NCBI RefSeq assembly: GCF_003382565.3
Contig: NZ_CP086253.1
Location: 806,001-870,000, forward strand
DNA length: 64,000 nt
From: Pectobacterium aquaticum
Lineage (GTDB): Bacteria; Pseudomonadota; Gammaproteobacteria; Enterobacterales; Enterobacteriaceae
Reading direction: 5' to 3'
Shown here: one piece after another, positions 43,209 to 55,100 of the stretch
Numbering within the stretch: position 1 is the stretch's first letter
Layout: the number at the start of each line of letters is the position of its first letter
Position numbers and translations under genes: made by a program
The notes under the pieces: generated by a model
Database searches by the model: none
Seen by the model: only the letters and a program-made list of their open reading frames with translations
What the model was told of the DNA's origin: nothing

Positions 43209-44189
43209 ATGAGTGATTTACGCCTGAATCTGATCACGTTGCTGGTGTTTGGCAGCGTGCTGATGCTGCTGTTGGCGGTCAACGCCTGGAGAAAATCACG
43301 GCAGCAGCGTATGCAGCGTGAACAACGCTGGCAGCAGATTTTGAACGAGGTCAGCCCATCGGCTGCCGCCGTGGCGTCTGATTCCATTCTGCGTGACGAG
43401 ATCAGAACGCCGCTGATGGGTGTCCCGGTGATTGGGCGCTGGCTGGCGATCCTCTGGGCGCAGATGACGTTCATCGGCTGGAAAAAGAACCTGCTCCAGC
43501 GCTCCCTTTCGCTAGGGGCGGTGAGCCTGATTCTCGGCATGATTCTGGGACAACGCACTCTGCTGCCGCTCACGATGGGGCTGATATTTACGCTGATGCT
43601 GTTTATCAGCATCGGCATGCTGCTATTCCGTTCGACGCTGCAAAAACACCTGAAAGCGCTGCGCGAGAGCCTGCCGGAAGCCATTGATGCCATTACCCGC
43701 AGCTGCCGTGCCGGTGTGCCGGTGGCGAATACCTTCGCGATTGTCGCGGAGCACCTGACCGGGCCGCTGGCGAATGAATTCAAGACGATCGATCACTGGC
43801 TGCGGTTGGGGATTCCGCTGCGTCAGGTGATCCAGGCCTCGGCTACGCGGGTGCCGATGTCCGAATATCGCTTTTTCGTGGTGATTCTGATCATCAATCA
43901 GGAAGCGGGTGGGCGACTGGGGGAAACGCTGGAACGTCTGTCCGCGACGCTGCGTGAACGTCGGGAACTGCAACTGAAAGTGCAATCCAAAACGTCGGAA
44001 GCGCGCGCGTCCGCCAAGATTGTCGCCGCGCTGTTCCCCGGCTGTCTGGCTTATCTATACATGAAGTCACCGGAGGATTTCAGTTTCTTGTTCTCCGATC
44101 CGGTGGGAACGACGGTACTGATTTACGCCTTGTGCAGCGTCTCGGTCGGCATGTTGATCACGCACGTTATGGTTAAACGGATAGGCTAA
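43209..44189 (+). CDS. tadB: Tad platform protein TadB
   Basis: This 326-residue inner-membrane protein has an N-terminal anchor, paired helices around residues 95-145 and a C-terminal pair. The T2SSF/GspF domain carries LPEAIDAITRSCRAGVPVANTF and the EAGGRLGETLERLSATLRER segment. It forms the membrane platform with TadC. Confidence 0.92.
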   Translation: MSDLRLNLITLLVFGSVLMLLLAVNAWRKSRQQRMQREQRWQQILNEVSPSAAAVASDSILRDEIRTPLMGVPVIGRWLAILWAQMTFIGWKKNLLQRSLSLGAVSLILGMILGQRTLLPLTMGLIFTLMLFISIGMLLFRSTLQKHLKALRESLPEAIDAITRSCRAGVPVANTFAIVAEHLTGPLANEFKTIDHWLRLGIPLRQVIQASATRVPMSEYRFFVVILIINQEAGGRLGETLERLSATLRERRELQLKVQSKTSEARASAKIVAALFPGCLAYLYMKSPEDFSFLFSDPVGTTVLIYALCSVSVGMLITHVMVKRIG

Positions 44190-44203
44190 AGGGAGAGCCA
44201 TTC

Positions 44204-45163
44204 ATGACTGTTTTTGACGATCCCTTACTGCTGCTGGCGCTCGTGCTGATGGTGGCGGGGATTTACCTTGCACGTACACAGCATAAAGCGCAGCAATACA
44301 AGCAGTTGGAAATTCGCATGCGTGGGCATCTGCCCGTCGCCTCTATAGAGGCGGCCTCTCAGGAAAATATCCTAAGAGGCCAGGGAGCAACACTCTCTCC
44401 CCTGCTGGAAAAGCTGTTGCAGCCGATTGCCACCCAGGGCGAGCGTTTGTCGGGATCGGATCGCGATCGCCGCAATCTGCGCCGTCTGCTGGATCTCGCT
44501 GGGCTCCGCCGCAACGAAGCGGTGGGCTGGCTGGTCATGGGAAAATTTGCCGCCGGGGCGCTGTTCGCTATCGCGCTGGTGTGGGGATGGTTACCACCCG
44601 CTGACCGTGCAGGCCTGACGGGCGTAGCTGCGGGGCTGATCGGCTTCTTTGTCGGTTCGATGGTGCCGGAATGGTGGCTGAAATGGCGTGCGGCAAGCCG
44701 GGGTGAAAAGCTGGCGCGTGCGGTGCCGGATGCACTGGATCTGATGGTGGTCTGCGCCGAAGCCGGCCTGCCTATCGGACGCGTGTTGCAGGTGGTATCG
44801 AAAGAACTGGGGTTGTCTTCACCGGAAATGGCGGATGAACTGCACTACACCGCCGCCGAATTACAGATCCTGTCGGATCGTACGTTAGCGATGAAGCATC
44901 TGGCGGAGCGTACCCGCGTCAGCGAGATCGAAAGTATGGTGGCGACGCTGATTCAGGCGGAGCGCTACGGTACACCGCTGTCTCAGGCGCTGCGCACGAT
45001 CGCGGATGAAAGCCGCAAGACGCTGATTCTGGGGCTGGAAGAGAAAGCGGGTAAATTGCCTGCGCAGCTGAGCGTGCCGCTGATGGCGCTGATCCTGCCA
45101 CCGATTATCGCCATTATGGCATCGCCTGCACTGGTGCGAGTGATTCGCCTGCTGGCGCAGTAG
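44204..45163 (+). CDS. tadC: Tad platform protein TadC
   Basis: This 319-residue second GspF-family platform protein has VPDALDLMVVCAEAGLPIGRVL and ERYGTPLSQALRTIADESR segments, with membrane helices at the N-terminus, middle and C-terminus. Partner of TadB, 14 bp downstream. Confidence 0.92.
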   Translation: MTVFDDPLLLLALVLMVAGIYLARTQHKAQQYKQLEIRMRGHLPVASIEAASQENILRGQGATLSPLLEKLLQPIATQGERLSGSDRDRRNLRRLLDLAGLRRNEAVGWLVMGKFAAGALFAIALVWGWLPPADRAGLTGVAAGLIGFFVGSMVPEWWLKWRAASRGEKLARAVPDALDLMVVCAEAGLPIGRVLQVVSKELGLSSPEMADELHYTAAELQILSDRTLAMKHLAERTRVSEIESMVATLIQAERYGTPLSQALRTIADESRKTLILGLEEKAGKLPAQLSVPLMALILPPIIAIMASPALVRVIRLLAQ

Positions 45164-45268
45164 CGTTTTATTTTTTAACGCATTGATTTTAATGTGTTTA
45201 TTTAAAAAATATCGATTCCCGGTATCAGCCGGAAATCACAACGGTTACAACCGATGGAGTTATCGAAG

Positions 45269-46120
45269 ATGGTCGATCTGGTAGCAAAACTTAAGCGCGG
45301 CGCGCCCATGCTGGCACTGCTGATTGTCAGTACCGTACTGGCGGGATGCAGCAGCTCGATGGCGATTAAAGGCAGTAAAGATGAAGGCCTGCGTTTGGCA
45401 CGCTTGCTGCGCGATCAAGGGCGTGTTGAAGCGGCGACGGAAGTGTACGCGCGCCTCGACAGCCGCGATGCGCTGAAAGGCGCAGAGATGCTGGAGTATG
45501 CCAGCGTGGCGGCTCTGGCGCGTTCACCGCAGCAAACGCTGGAGCTGTACGGACGAGCACGCCAGGCGCTGGGCGGCGATACCAATAAAATGACGCCGGA
45601 AGAAGCGCTGGCGGTGTGTTTGGGAATGGGTCGTGCGCAGCTGGCATTAGGACGTAATGCCATGGCGCAAACCGACTTTGCCTGTGCACTGAAAGCACAG
45701 CCGAACGATGCGGGTGCACTCAATGGCATGGGCGTGGTGATGGATGCCTCAGGCAAACACGCCGAAGCGCGTCAGCTGTTTGAAAAAGCGTTGCAGATAA
45801 ACCCGGCAGATGTCGCGGCACTCAACAATCTGGCGCTCTCATGGCTGGCAAGTGGCAACGCAGACAAGGCGATTTCTCTGCTACGTTCGGTGGATGAGAG
45901 TAATGCAACTGGCAGACTGAATCTGGCGCTGGCCTACCTTTCTGGCGGCAGAGACGATGACGCGCGTGCCGCGCTGGCAACCATTGCCCAGCCACAGCGT
46001 ATTGATGGCCTGATCGACGAGCTGAATCAGCGTTTACAGCAGATGCAGCAGGATAAATCCCGCGGTGAAGCGCTGTTGTTATCCAGCCGTCAGCGCCTGC
46101 AATTGAGTACGCCTGAGTAA
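45269..46120 (+). CDS. tadD: Tad TPR lipoprotein TadD
   Basis: This 283-residue protein has a lipobox (VLAGC, Cys27) and tetratricopeptide repeats (for example AGALNGMGVVMDASGKHAEA and VAALNNLALSWLASGNADKA). I start at ATG 45269 because GGAG lies 9 bases upstream; ATG 45254 would add five residues. A 90-105 bp AT-rich gap separates it from tadC, so an internal promoter is possible. It probably pilots secretin assembly. Confidence 0.88.
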   Translation: MVDLVAKLKRGAPMLALLIVSTVLAGCSSSMAIKGSKDEGLRLARLLRDQGRVEAATEVYARLDSRDALKGAEMLEYASVAALARSPQQTLELYGRARQALGGDTNKMTPEEALAVCLGMGRAQLALGRNAMAQTDFACALKAQPNDAGALNGMGVVMDASGKHAEARQLFEKALQINPADVAALNNLALSWLASGNADKAISLLRSVDESNATGRLNLALAYLSGGRDDDARAALATIAQPQRIDGLIDELNQRLQQMQQDKSRGEALLLSSRQRLQLSTPE

Positions 46121-46692
46121 TGGCATGGCTTCGTAATCTCGGCCCGTGGCGTGATAAGGGCATCGTGCAAGGCAGAATACAAAGTATCGTGCCGCGCCAT
46201 GAACGCCACTGGCGCAGCACGCGCGGCGTGATTGCGACGGAAGTGGCGTTTCTGGTGCCGGTGGTGCTGGTCGGGGTGATGATGCTGTTTGAACTGGCGC
46301 GTATCGGGCTGGTGATCGCTGCCGGCAGCGCCGCGCTGGATAAAGCCGTGCAGGCTTTCCGCCTCGATAACCTCGCCTCGGATAGCGCGGAACAGATGGG
46401 AACCCGTCTAAAGGCGCGCATGGTTGAAGCGGGATACGGCTACCTCAAAGAAGACGATTTAACCGTCAGCGTGTTGCACTTCGACAACCTGAGCCAGCTT
46501 GGCGGGCTAACGAACGGCAATGGCAGTCAGGACAATCCCAATGGTGAGGAAACGACGACGCTGCCAGTGTGGTCCGTGACGGTGCAGATTAAAAAGGCGT
46601 TTATTACGCCGTTGCCGGAAGTGTTAACGCTGGGGGACACCTTCCGCTATCAGTACAAACATGTGTTTGGGACGGAACTGCGCAATGACTGA
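46120..46692 (+). CDS. tadE: Tad minor pseudopilin TadE
   Basis: This 190-residue pseudopilin has an unusually long N-terminal leader of about 36 residues ending in Gly. Cleavage before Val37 gives VIATEVAFLVPVVLVG with Glu5. Start overlaps the tadD stop (TAATG). Tad pseudopilins are processed by TadV and prime pilus assembly. Confidence 0.88.
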   Translation: MAWLRNLGPWRDKGIVQGRIQSIVPRHERHWRSTRGVIATEVAFLVPVVLVGVMMLFELARIGLVIAAGSAALDKAVQAFRLDNLASDSAEQMGTRLKARMVEAGYGYLKEDDLTVSVLHFDNLSQLGGLTNGNGSQDNPNGEETTTLPVWSVTVQIKKAFITPLPEVLTLGDTFRYQYKHVFGTELRND

Positions 46693-47317
46693 TCGGTTAC
46701 TGAAAACCAGTCGTGTATCGAAAACCAGCCGTTTCCTGAGCGGGATACGCCGCTTCTGGTTTTCTCACCGTGCCTCCACGGCGGTAGAAACGGCGTTAGC
46801 GTTCCCGATTGTGTTGGCGATTGGGTCGCTGTGTGCGGATATCTACACCGTCGGGCTTGAACGTACGCGCATGGAACAGCGTGCGGGCGCTATTTCGTCA
46901 ATATTAGCGATGCAGCAGAAGCTGGATGAGAAGGGGCTACAAGGGCTACTCGATACGATGTTGCCAACGGAAGGTGCAGGAAATTACCAACTGTTAATCA
47001 GCAACGTGCGTCAGACCGGTGAGCTGCACTGGCAGTTGAGCAGAGGCACGGCAGAGGCGCTGTGTACGGAAAGTGAAACGCTGCCGGGTGAAGAATATCT
47101 TCCTGAACTGCCGGAAAGAGACCGCGAAGAGGGCAGCAAGAATATCTCCATGATCGTGGTTGAGATCTGCCGTCAGGGAAAGGATGTGGGTCTGCTGGGC
47201 GGCCTGTCGCTGGGCGGACTGCTGCATGCATCGTCAGTCAACCGGGTCGCTATCGACGTGGTTGAGCTGGATGAGGTACTCAGAAAAGAGGCCGGTCTGG
47301 AAGAAAAAGATCAATAA
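46685..47317 (+). CDS. tadF: Tad minor pseudopilin TadF
   Basis: This 210-residue pseudopilin has a prepilin-like segment RASTAVETALAFPIVLAIG. If cleavage is after Ala30, Glu35 is at +5. The -1 residue is Ala, not the usual Gly. Start overlaps the tadE end by 8 bp. An open frame begins 24 bp earlier but the ATG at 46685 fits better. Confidence 0.85.
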   Translation: MTDRLLKTSRVSKTSRFLSGIRRFWFSHRASTAVETALAFPIVLAIGSLCADIYTVGLERTRMEQRAGAISSILAMQQKLDEKGLQGLLDTMLPTEGAGNYQLLISNVRQTGELHWQLSRGTAEALCTESETLPGEEYLPELPERDREEGSKNISMIVVEICRQGKDVGLLGGLSLGGLLHASSVNRVAIDVVELDEVLRKEAGLEEKDQ

Positions 47318-47497
47318 CGACGGACTTTATACAAGACACAGAAGCGGCAAATAGACCGCAAACGGCAGCGAGCTTCTCGTTACCGGAATAACGAAACCAT
47401 TAAAAACCGATAGGCATATGAGCAATGTCGTTTTTATTTTCCCGCTTTATGGGCGGGTTGAATACGCGCTGAATCCAGGAATACAGGATAGGAAGGA

Positions 47498-49117
47498 ATG
47501 AAAAAAACCTTACAGAACAGAAGAGTAAAAAAAGATGCTACCGGAATCACTCTGTTCTGGCGTGAACGCCTGTCTGCCTTTATTCAGCAGGAAAAAGGCG
47601 CGGGCACGGCATTCTATACGCTGGGTGCAATGGCGTTATTGGTGACGGCGGCTTTTATTGTCGATACCTCCACGGCAACCGGCGATGCAACGCAAATCAA
47701 ACGCGCGACGGATGCCGCTGCGTTGGCCGTCGGGCATCAGGCGACCATTAATGGCGAAGAATACAGTCAGGAAGAGACCAATAAGCTGGCGTATGACTAC
47801 GTCAAAAACAATCTGGGGATGAATCGTGCTCTGAGTGAAAAACTGGCAGCAGGTGACGTGTCCGTCACGGAAGGGCGCAACAGCGAGACGCGTAAAACCT
47901 ATACCGTCACCGTCGCCTTCGAAACCAAGCCCAGTTTGCTGAGCCTCGGTGCGAGGAAACAAGAAGTGTACTCGACCTCCGAAGTCATCAACCGCCCGAC
48001 CGAAATTGCCTTTGTCATGCCGGTGACGGGGGATATGAGTGAGGGGGATATCCGTTCGCTGAAAAGCGTTAGCCGTAGTTTTGTCGAACGCATGCTGAGC
48101 AGCGCAGACGGCAAACGTGACAACCTGTGGCTATCGCTGGTGCCGTACAGCCAGTCGGTTAGCGTATACGATGCGGAAGACGCCAACCGCATTCGGCGCT
48201 GGGCTGCACCGGGTGCGTTGAATCCGCCAGAACTGCGTTCGCTGTTTGCCAGTGGCGTGGTGAGTAGCATAGCTGACCGCCGTTTCCCCGATCGTCGCGC
48301 TAACCTGCTGTGCATGTATCGTGGGCTGGGTCGGGAAGAAAACTTCTTCTGGGATGAACCGCCCGTCGGCCAATTCAAGGTCTATTACCGCCACGATTTG
48401 CCGCAAAACGGCAGTCCCGGCGCACCCCCTATCTCCTGGCGCGGCCCGAATCCCGATTTTGACGATACCAATGCGGTAGATACCCGCTGGATCGTTGCAG
48501 ACAAAGGGTGCCCGAACGCCGCGCTGATGCCGCTGACCAATGAAGAAAGTAAGCTGAATCAGCGTATCGAACAGTTTTCTGCCCGCTTCAACGTGAACTA
48601 TGCCATCGGTATGTCGTGGGCGGGCGCGGCGCTGTCGCCCAACATGCGCGGTTCAGACGGCTGGGGCGATGCCACGCTGCCGCTGGATTTCAATCTGGAC
48701 GGTAACGGTGATGGTCAAAAAGTGATCGTGATGATGGCGAATACCGTGGGCGATTGGTTCGACACCGACAGCTACAACTTCAACCGCAACCAGTTTTCTG
48801 GCAGTAGCGGATCAGATGTTGCACGCGAATTCGCGCAACAACGCTTTCGTGACCTGTGTTCCAGCTTCCGCGCGCGCAACATCAAATTTTATTTTGTCGG
48901 CATTCGCCCCGGCGACCCAGAGGATTTTGGCCGCAACCTGTTTGACCGCGAAGCGACGCCGGGCCTGCTGATTTGCACCGAAGGTGAAAAACGCATGAGC
49001 TTTATCGATGGTGCAGGCTTCGGCGCAGAGGGCGTTGAGGATCAATTGATTCAACGGTTGAATCGTATTGCCGGCCAGATCGAAACCGAGGGCGGCTATG
49101 TTCGGCTGGTTGAATGA
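47498..49117 (+). CDS. tadG: TadG, von Willebrand A-type Tad protein
   Basis: This 539-residue protein has an N-terminal TadE/TadG-like membrane helix (GAGTAFYTLGAMALLVTAAFIVDT) and a large periplasmic region. The VWA-like domain begins near residue 168, but the metal site reads VMPVTGDMS where DxSxS is expected. The first Asp and one Ser are missing, so it probably does not bind Mg2+ in the usual way. AGGAAGGA precedes the ATG. The 180-bp gap after tadF has a cccgc/gcggg hairpin. TadG stabilises or anchors the pilus. Confidence 0.85.
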   Translation: MKKTLQNRRVKKDATGITLFWRERLSAFIQQEKGAGTAFYTLGAMALLVTAAFIVDTSTATGDATQIKRATDAAALAVGHQATINGEEYSQEETNKLAYDYVKNNLGMNRALSEKLAAGDVSVTEGRNSETRKTYTVTVAFETKPSLLSLGARKQEVYSTSEVINRPTEIAFVMPVTGDMSEGDIRSLKSVSRSFVERMLSSADGKRDNLWLSLVPYSQSVSVYDAEDANRIRRWAAPGALNPPELRSLFASGVVSSIADRRFPDRRANLLCMYRGLGREENFFWDEPPVGQFKVYYRHDLPQNGSPGAPPISWRGPNPDFDDTNAVDTRWIVADKGCPNAALMPLTNEESKLNQRIEQFSARFNVNYAIGMSWAGAALSPNMRGSDGWGDATLPLDFNLDGNGDGQKVIVMMANTVGDWFDTDSYNFNRNQFSGSSGSDVAREFAQQRFRDLCSSFRARNIKFYFVGIRPGDPEDFGRNLFDREATPGLLICTEGEKRMSFIDGAGFGAEGVEDQLIQRLNRIAGQIETEGGYVRLVE

Positions 49118-49136
49118 CCGCTGAAGGTAGCCAGGA

Positions 49137-52100
49137 ATGACGCGATTTGCCCCTTTCATTACAGGACATGACACGATGACTTTTTCCCGCTCAAAATCTG
49201 GTTCAGGCTTCACGCGCACGCCGCGTCAGGCGTGGGTATTGGAACCGCGCATGATGTTTGACGCCGCTGCTGTGGTAACGGCGGTAGATGTGGCGGCGCA
49301 TGTTGCGGCAACGGACACCGCGCCCGGCATTGATGCCACGCCGGTTAAGGCGACGGTCACCATTACCGACAGCAGCGACAGCTTTCAACCGGTCGATCTG
49401 TTCAGCGACGTTCGCGTGTCGGCAGATAAAAACGGACAGACACTGAAAGATTTGGTGATTACCGTCAACCGCACGGGCGCGAATCAGGCATTAGTCATTG
49501 ACGGTAAAAGTATTACGCTGGAATCAGGGAGTGGGACGACGCGCGCGGAAGGGGATGGTTTTTCATACCGCGTGGCAGTGAGCGGAGAAACCACGACGGT
49601 GACCGTTAATATCGACGGTTTCACCAATAACCTCGCGGATACAAGGGCGATGATTGACAGTATCGCCTACCAGCCGCTGGATAAAACCGTGGCCGGCGGT
49701 GACGTGGTGGTGACGCTGAAAAGCCTGAGCGATGAGGGCGGTGATGATACCGATACTGCCGATCTGAATATTCACGCTACCGTTACTATCGACAGCAAGA
49801 TCAATGTGGCACCGGTGGTATCTGGTGATGTGGTTCGAGAAGTAGAATCATTTGTTACCGGTACTCTGGCTCATTCTACGGAAGTGGCTTATTCCTCTGA
49901 TGGCCGCTTTGTCTATGCCGCAGGTGCAGACAACACCCTTTCTGTTTTTTCAGTCGATGAGTTGGGTCGCCTGACGCAGAAGCAGAGTGTCGTCGTTGAA
50001 AACCTGGGAACCGTCAATCATTTAGTGGTCAGCGGTGATGGCAAATCGGTCTATACAGTTTCTGGTAACGGTAATCTGGTTCACCTGAGCGTGAACGACG
50101 GCCTGCTGAGCTACACCGGCACAATATCGTTGGGAAGTGGCGCCAACGGTGGACTGGCTATCTCTGATGATGGTGCTCAAGTTTATGTGGATGCGAGCAA
50201 CAACTATGGCCGGGAAGTCTACGTTTATAGTCGTGATGCTGTGACAGGTGAGTTGAGCCGCGTACAAACGTTAGAGTCACATCGTAATGGCTCCATCGCA
50301 ACCTCTGGTAATTACGTTTATATCGCACATAGCAGTCCACTTGTTTTTGAAAATCATGAGTTAAAAGTCTATCAGCGAGAGGCGGACGGTAAGTTAACGC
50401 TGCTCCACACGTTATCTCTCAGTGCTAAAGGGCAGGACGCTATCGATTATGCACTGGCGACATCTCCTGATGGAAAACTGCTGTATATGGGTAACCCTAC
50501 GGAGAACACGATTACCGTTTATCGCTTGGGTTCTGATAATCGTTTGACTCAGTTCAACACGGTATCCAGTGCTCCTGTGGGGAGTTTGACGCTGAATGCT
50601 GATGGCTCGATGTTGTATGCCGCGACGACAGACGGCGCGATCAATATCTATACGGTGGCTGACAGTGGCAACCTCATCCTGACCGGGAGTGCGGCAGGTA
50701 GCACGACTGGCGAAGATATTGCTTTATCGGCGGATGGACGATCGCTTCTGGTTTCTGGCGGCGGACTGATTCGCTACTCATCGATTCGGACTGTGATTCA
50801 CGGTTCTGAAGTGGTGTTGGCCGAGAGATTAACGTTATCCGACGCTAACTTTGACAAGCTGGCAGAGGGGAAAGGTGATTACGGTTCGTCTCAGTTAGTC
50901 TTGAACCGTTCTGGCGGCGAATCCAGTGATGATGTGTTTGGTTTTAATGCAGAAAATGGCCTGCGTTTTGATAATGGTCAGATCTTCAAAGGCGAGCAGG
51001 CGATAGCCACGTTTGACCAGACTGGTGGCAAACTGACGATTGCTTTCCTTGCTGGAACCAGTCGGGATGACGCTAATAACGTCCTGAAGCAGATTACCTA
51101 TCGCAACGTCGGTAGTCAGAGTGCGGCCGAAACAGTAGTGCTCGCAGTGACGGCGAACGATGGCGAGCTGAACAGTACTGTGACCACGGTCGCGCTGCTG
51201 CTGACCGCTAACAGTGCGCCAACGCTGGTTAGTCAGGGTGGAAGCAATCTGACGCTGGATACGCGCGGCTCCTCCGTCACGCTGTTCAAAGATACCGCGA
51301 TTAACACCGGAGAAGCCGGGCAGGCGCTGACAAAACTGTCGATCGGGATTGATGGCCTAAATAACCCGCATCAGGAGTACCTGGCGGTGGATGGCACGGT
51401 CATCGATCTGAGTAAGAACAGCGCGGGCACCACGGCTAGCGGTTACCAGTATAGCTACACCTATAACGCCCTGAGCGGCGAGTCTTCACTGGTGCTGAGC
51501 AGCGTTCAGGGCATCAGCAGCATGGCAGTGATGAAGCTGGTCGATGGCCTTAGCTACTCGACTGGCAAAGAGAGCACCAGCGACAGCGGCTTGCGTACCA
51601 TCACGTTAACCGAATTGCAGGATAACGGCGGCACTGCCAATGGCGGGAGTGACACCGCGACGCTGACGATCTCCAGCAGCATCAATCTGGCCTTAAACGA
51701 TGCGCCTGCGATTGATGCAATCTATTCCCCTGATGCCACGCTGTTTTACAACGCGGTGACGCTCAGTGGTTACAGCGAACGCGTCTCGGCAATCAGTGTC
51801 TCTCAGGATGGTAAAACCCTGCTGGTCACCGGTAGTGAAGGGAACAATAACAGCGGCAAGACTTATCTACGCGTTTACGCCCGTGATGCGGAAACCGGCG
51901 AATTGACGTTGCTACAAAGCTTCACGCAGGGCGAACAGGACGATCCGTCCACCCCTGCGATTGAAGTTAACGGCCTGAATACCATCACTACGCTGGCGCA
52001 ATCGAAAGATGGCTCCAGCGTGTATGTCGCGGGAGGAAGCGGAAGCGCCTACTCGCTGGTGCAGTTTAGCCGTGACACGACGACGGGGCTGCTGAGCTAT

Positions 52101-55100
52101 GTCGGGATTGTCGCTACGCAGGGCGTGAATGGTGTTAGCGGTCTGGATGCGGCGGTTTCCGAGATTGTGCTGTCCGACGACGGCACCTCGCTGTATGCCA
52201 TTAACGGCGTGACGCCAGTTGATGGCGCGACCACTAAAAACACCGTTGTTTTCTTCTCGCGTGATACCACCTCCGGTGCGCTGACGTTTGTCGGTTCACT
52301 GGTTGGTAGCGATACCATTCCGCTGAAAAGCCCAAGCGGTATTGTGCTGTCCAGCGATGGCACATCGGCTTATATCTCTAATCTGGGGAATAACAGTATT
52401 ACCGTACTGTCGCGCGATGCAGAGACGGGCGCCCTGGACTACGTCACCACGATCAATAAAAGCACCATAGCGGCTGATGCGAACAGCGCGGAGATTCCGA
52501 AGGACGACCGTTATCTCACTGGGTTGCAGGATATCGTGATCTCCCCTGACAATCGCTTTGTCTATGTGTCCTCAAATACGCAGGGCACCGTCTCGATTTT
52601 CAGCCGTGATGTGGACACCGGGTCGCTCACCTATGCTGGGACATTGGATTTGTATAATGCAGGACATATTCCTGCGAATGCGCTGTCACTGCGTGAACTG
52701 GTAATTTCCGAAGATGGTTCGGCGCTGTATGTTGCGGCGTTCGGCAGTAAGTCACTGCTGGTGTTTAGTCGCGATAACGATTCCGGTGCGTTAACGTACC
52801 TCAATAGCGTTGAACTCTCGGTTAACACCGTCAACCATCTCGCCGTCAGCGCGGATGGCAAGAATATTTATGCTGGGGTCAGTACGTTCTTTGCCGGGCT
52901 GAACGTGCTCACGGCGGCCGCACATGCACCTTATAGCCAGACAGCGGACATGCCGTTTGCCACGAGCGTCACGTTGTCAGATCCGGAGCTGGATGCTGCC
53001 GATGATTACAAGGGCGCGACGATTACCGTTGGCCGTAACGGCGATGCATCGGCAAATGACCATTTTGCTTTCCAGAGCGGAGGTGACCTGACGCTGTCCG
53101 GTAGCGACATTCAGTATCAGGGCGCGACAATTGCCACTTTTAGCGTAAGCGAAGGCACGGCGAAGATTGTCTTTACCGACAGCGTGACTAAAACGGTTGC
53201 CAACCAGGTTCTGCATCAGGTGACTTACCGTAATGAAGGCGGCACGGTAGGCGCAGCCATTCCGATGAAAGTCAACTTTAGCGATGGCGCTAAGGAGACC
53301 AGCCTGCTGTTGACACTGGTGCCGAACAAGCCACCCGTGGTGGATAACGCTGAGTACACCCCACCACCTGCGACGGCTGGGCAATCGTATACCGTAGCAC
53401 TGCCAAAAAACCTGTTCCGCGATCCTGAAAACGGCGCACTGAAATGGGACGTCAGCGCTCTTCCTGCTGGATTAACCTTCGATCCTGAAACGCGTACGAT
53501 TTCTGGGACGCCTGCGCTCAATGGTGCAGGCACTTTCGCCATTACCGTGGTTGTGACCGATGACTCGGGCGCACAGGCAGAACAGGCGCTAACGCTGAGG
53601 ATTGCTCCCAATCCTGAGCAAGTCCCCACGATCGGCGGTGAATCCTCCGCGCTGAAAAACGATCAGTCTCTGCAAGACTTGTATAACCTGGTTATCGAAA
53701 GGAATCTGATGGCGGGGGTGAAAGACACCGCGCTGTCTGCTGACGGGAAAATCCTCTACGCCGTCAGTTCACCGGATGGTGGCTCAGCGGTGTTGAGTGT
53801 TTTTACTCGCAATGCGGAAGGGAAATTCATCCTGTCAAAAATACTTCCTCATTACCGAGAAGTGTTTAACGAGGCGACGTCACAGTTCGACAGATTCACC
53901 GACAATCCTTCATTAGCGGGGGCGTCCGAGGTGACTCTGTCTGCCGATGGGCAATATCTGTATGTGGTGGGTAGCGAAGGCAATGCAGTCACGATTTTCA
54001 GCGTTGGCAGCGACGGTGAACTGACGCAAGCGGGCATCCTTGACCAAGCGGCGTTGGGCGGGCGTTCGCTGGATGTGCGTTCCCACATCGTTTCTCAAGG
54101 CGATTATCTCTATGTGACGGCCGCACAGCCCAGCAGCGATACCGATGCCCGCAGCGTGCTGGTGTTTAAGCGCGGGACAGATGGTCTCCTGACGGCGGTT
54201 TATCAGGCTAATAATGTGATTGGGGCGAGCCGTCTGGTGCTTGATCCAACCGGGCGTTACCTGTTCGTATCGGGTTCCGGCAGTATCGTTGGCGTCACCG
54301 CTTTCAGCATTGATGCGCAAGGTTCGCTGGCTCAGGTCGGTCAGATTAGCGGAGCGAGCGAGTATTATATTAACGGACTGGCGCTGTCGCCCGATGGCAA
54401 AACGCTGTATGCAATTCATGCCGATGTGGGGAATTACACGCTCAATACGATAGCGGTGAGCGCCAATGGGGCACTCACGCTTGCATCGACAGAGCCATTT
54501 GTTTTTACCGATGACAGAAGTGACTCTGGTGAACCGTTGGCGACCGATCTGGTAGTGTCCGCTGACGGAACCGCGCTATTCGTGATCGGGAGGAATATTA
54601 CCGTTTTCTCCCGTGCCGAAGACGGTAGTCTGACGCTGAAACAGACCATTAAAAGTGGTGAGATTGGCATCGGTTTCTCTGGGCTGCAAAATGTGGAACT
54701 GAGCGCAGATGGTAAGCAACTCTATCTGGTCGGTAGCGATCAGGTCCGCATACTGAATGTAGGTACGACTGGGGCGGTTTACACCGAAGGCAATGATCCT
54801 GTTGTGCTGCTGCCGTCAGGCCGTCTGTCCGACCCGCAATTTGATGCCTTGAATGAAGCGAAGGGCGACTATAACGGTGCCACCATCACAGTGGGTCGAG
54901 AGAATGGTGGGCGGCCGGAAGATGTCTTTGGCTTGAAGGCGGATAACGGTTTAACGCTCGATGGCAACAACATCCTAAAAGATGGCGCGGTAATCGCGAC
55001 CTTTACCCAGGTAGATGGCGCATTAACCGTGACATTCACGGCAGCAACAACTAAATCCGATGCGCAAAATGTTCTGCGTCAGATTACCTACCAGAATACC

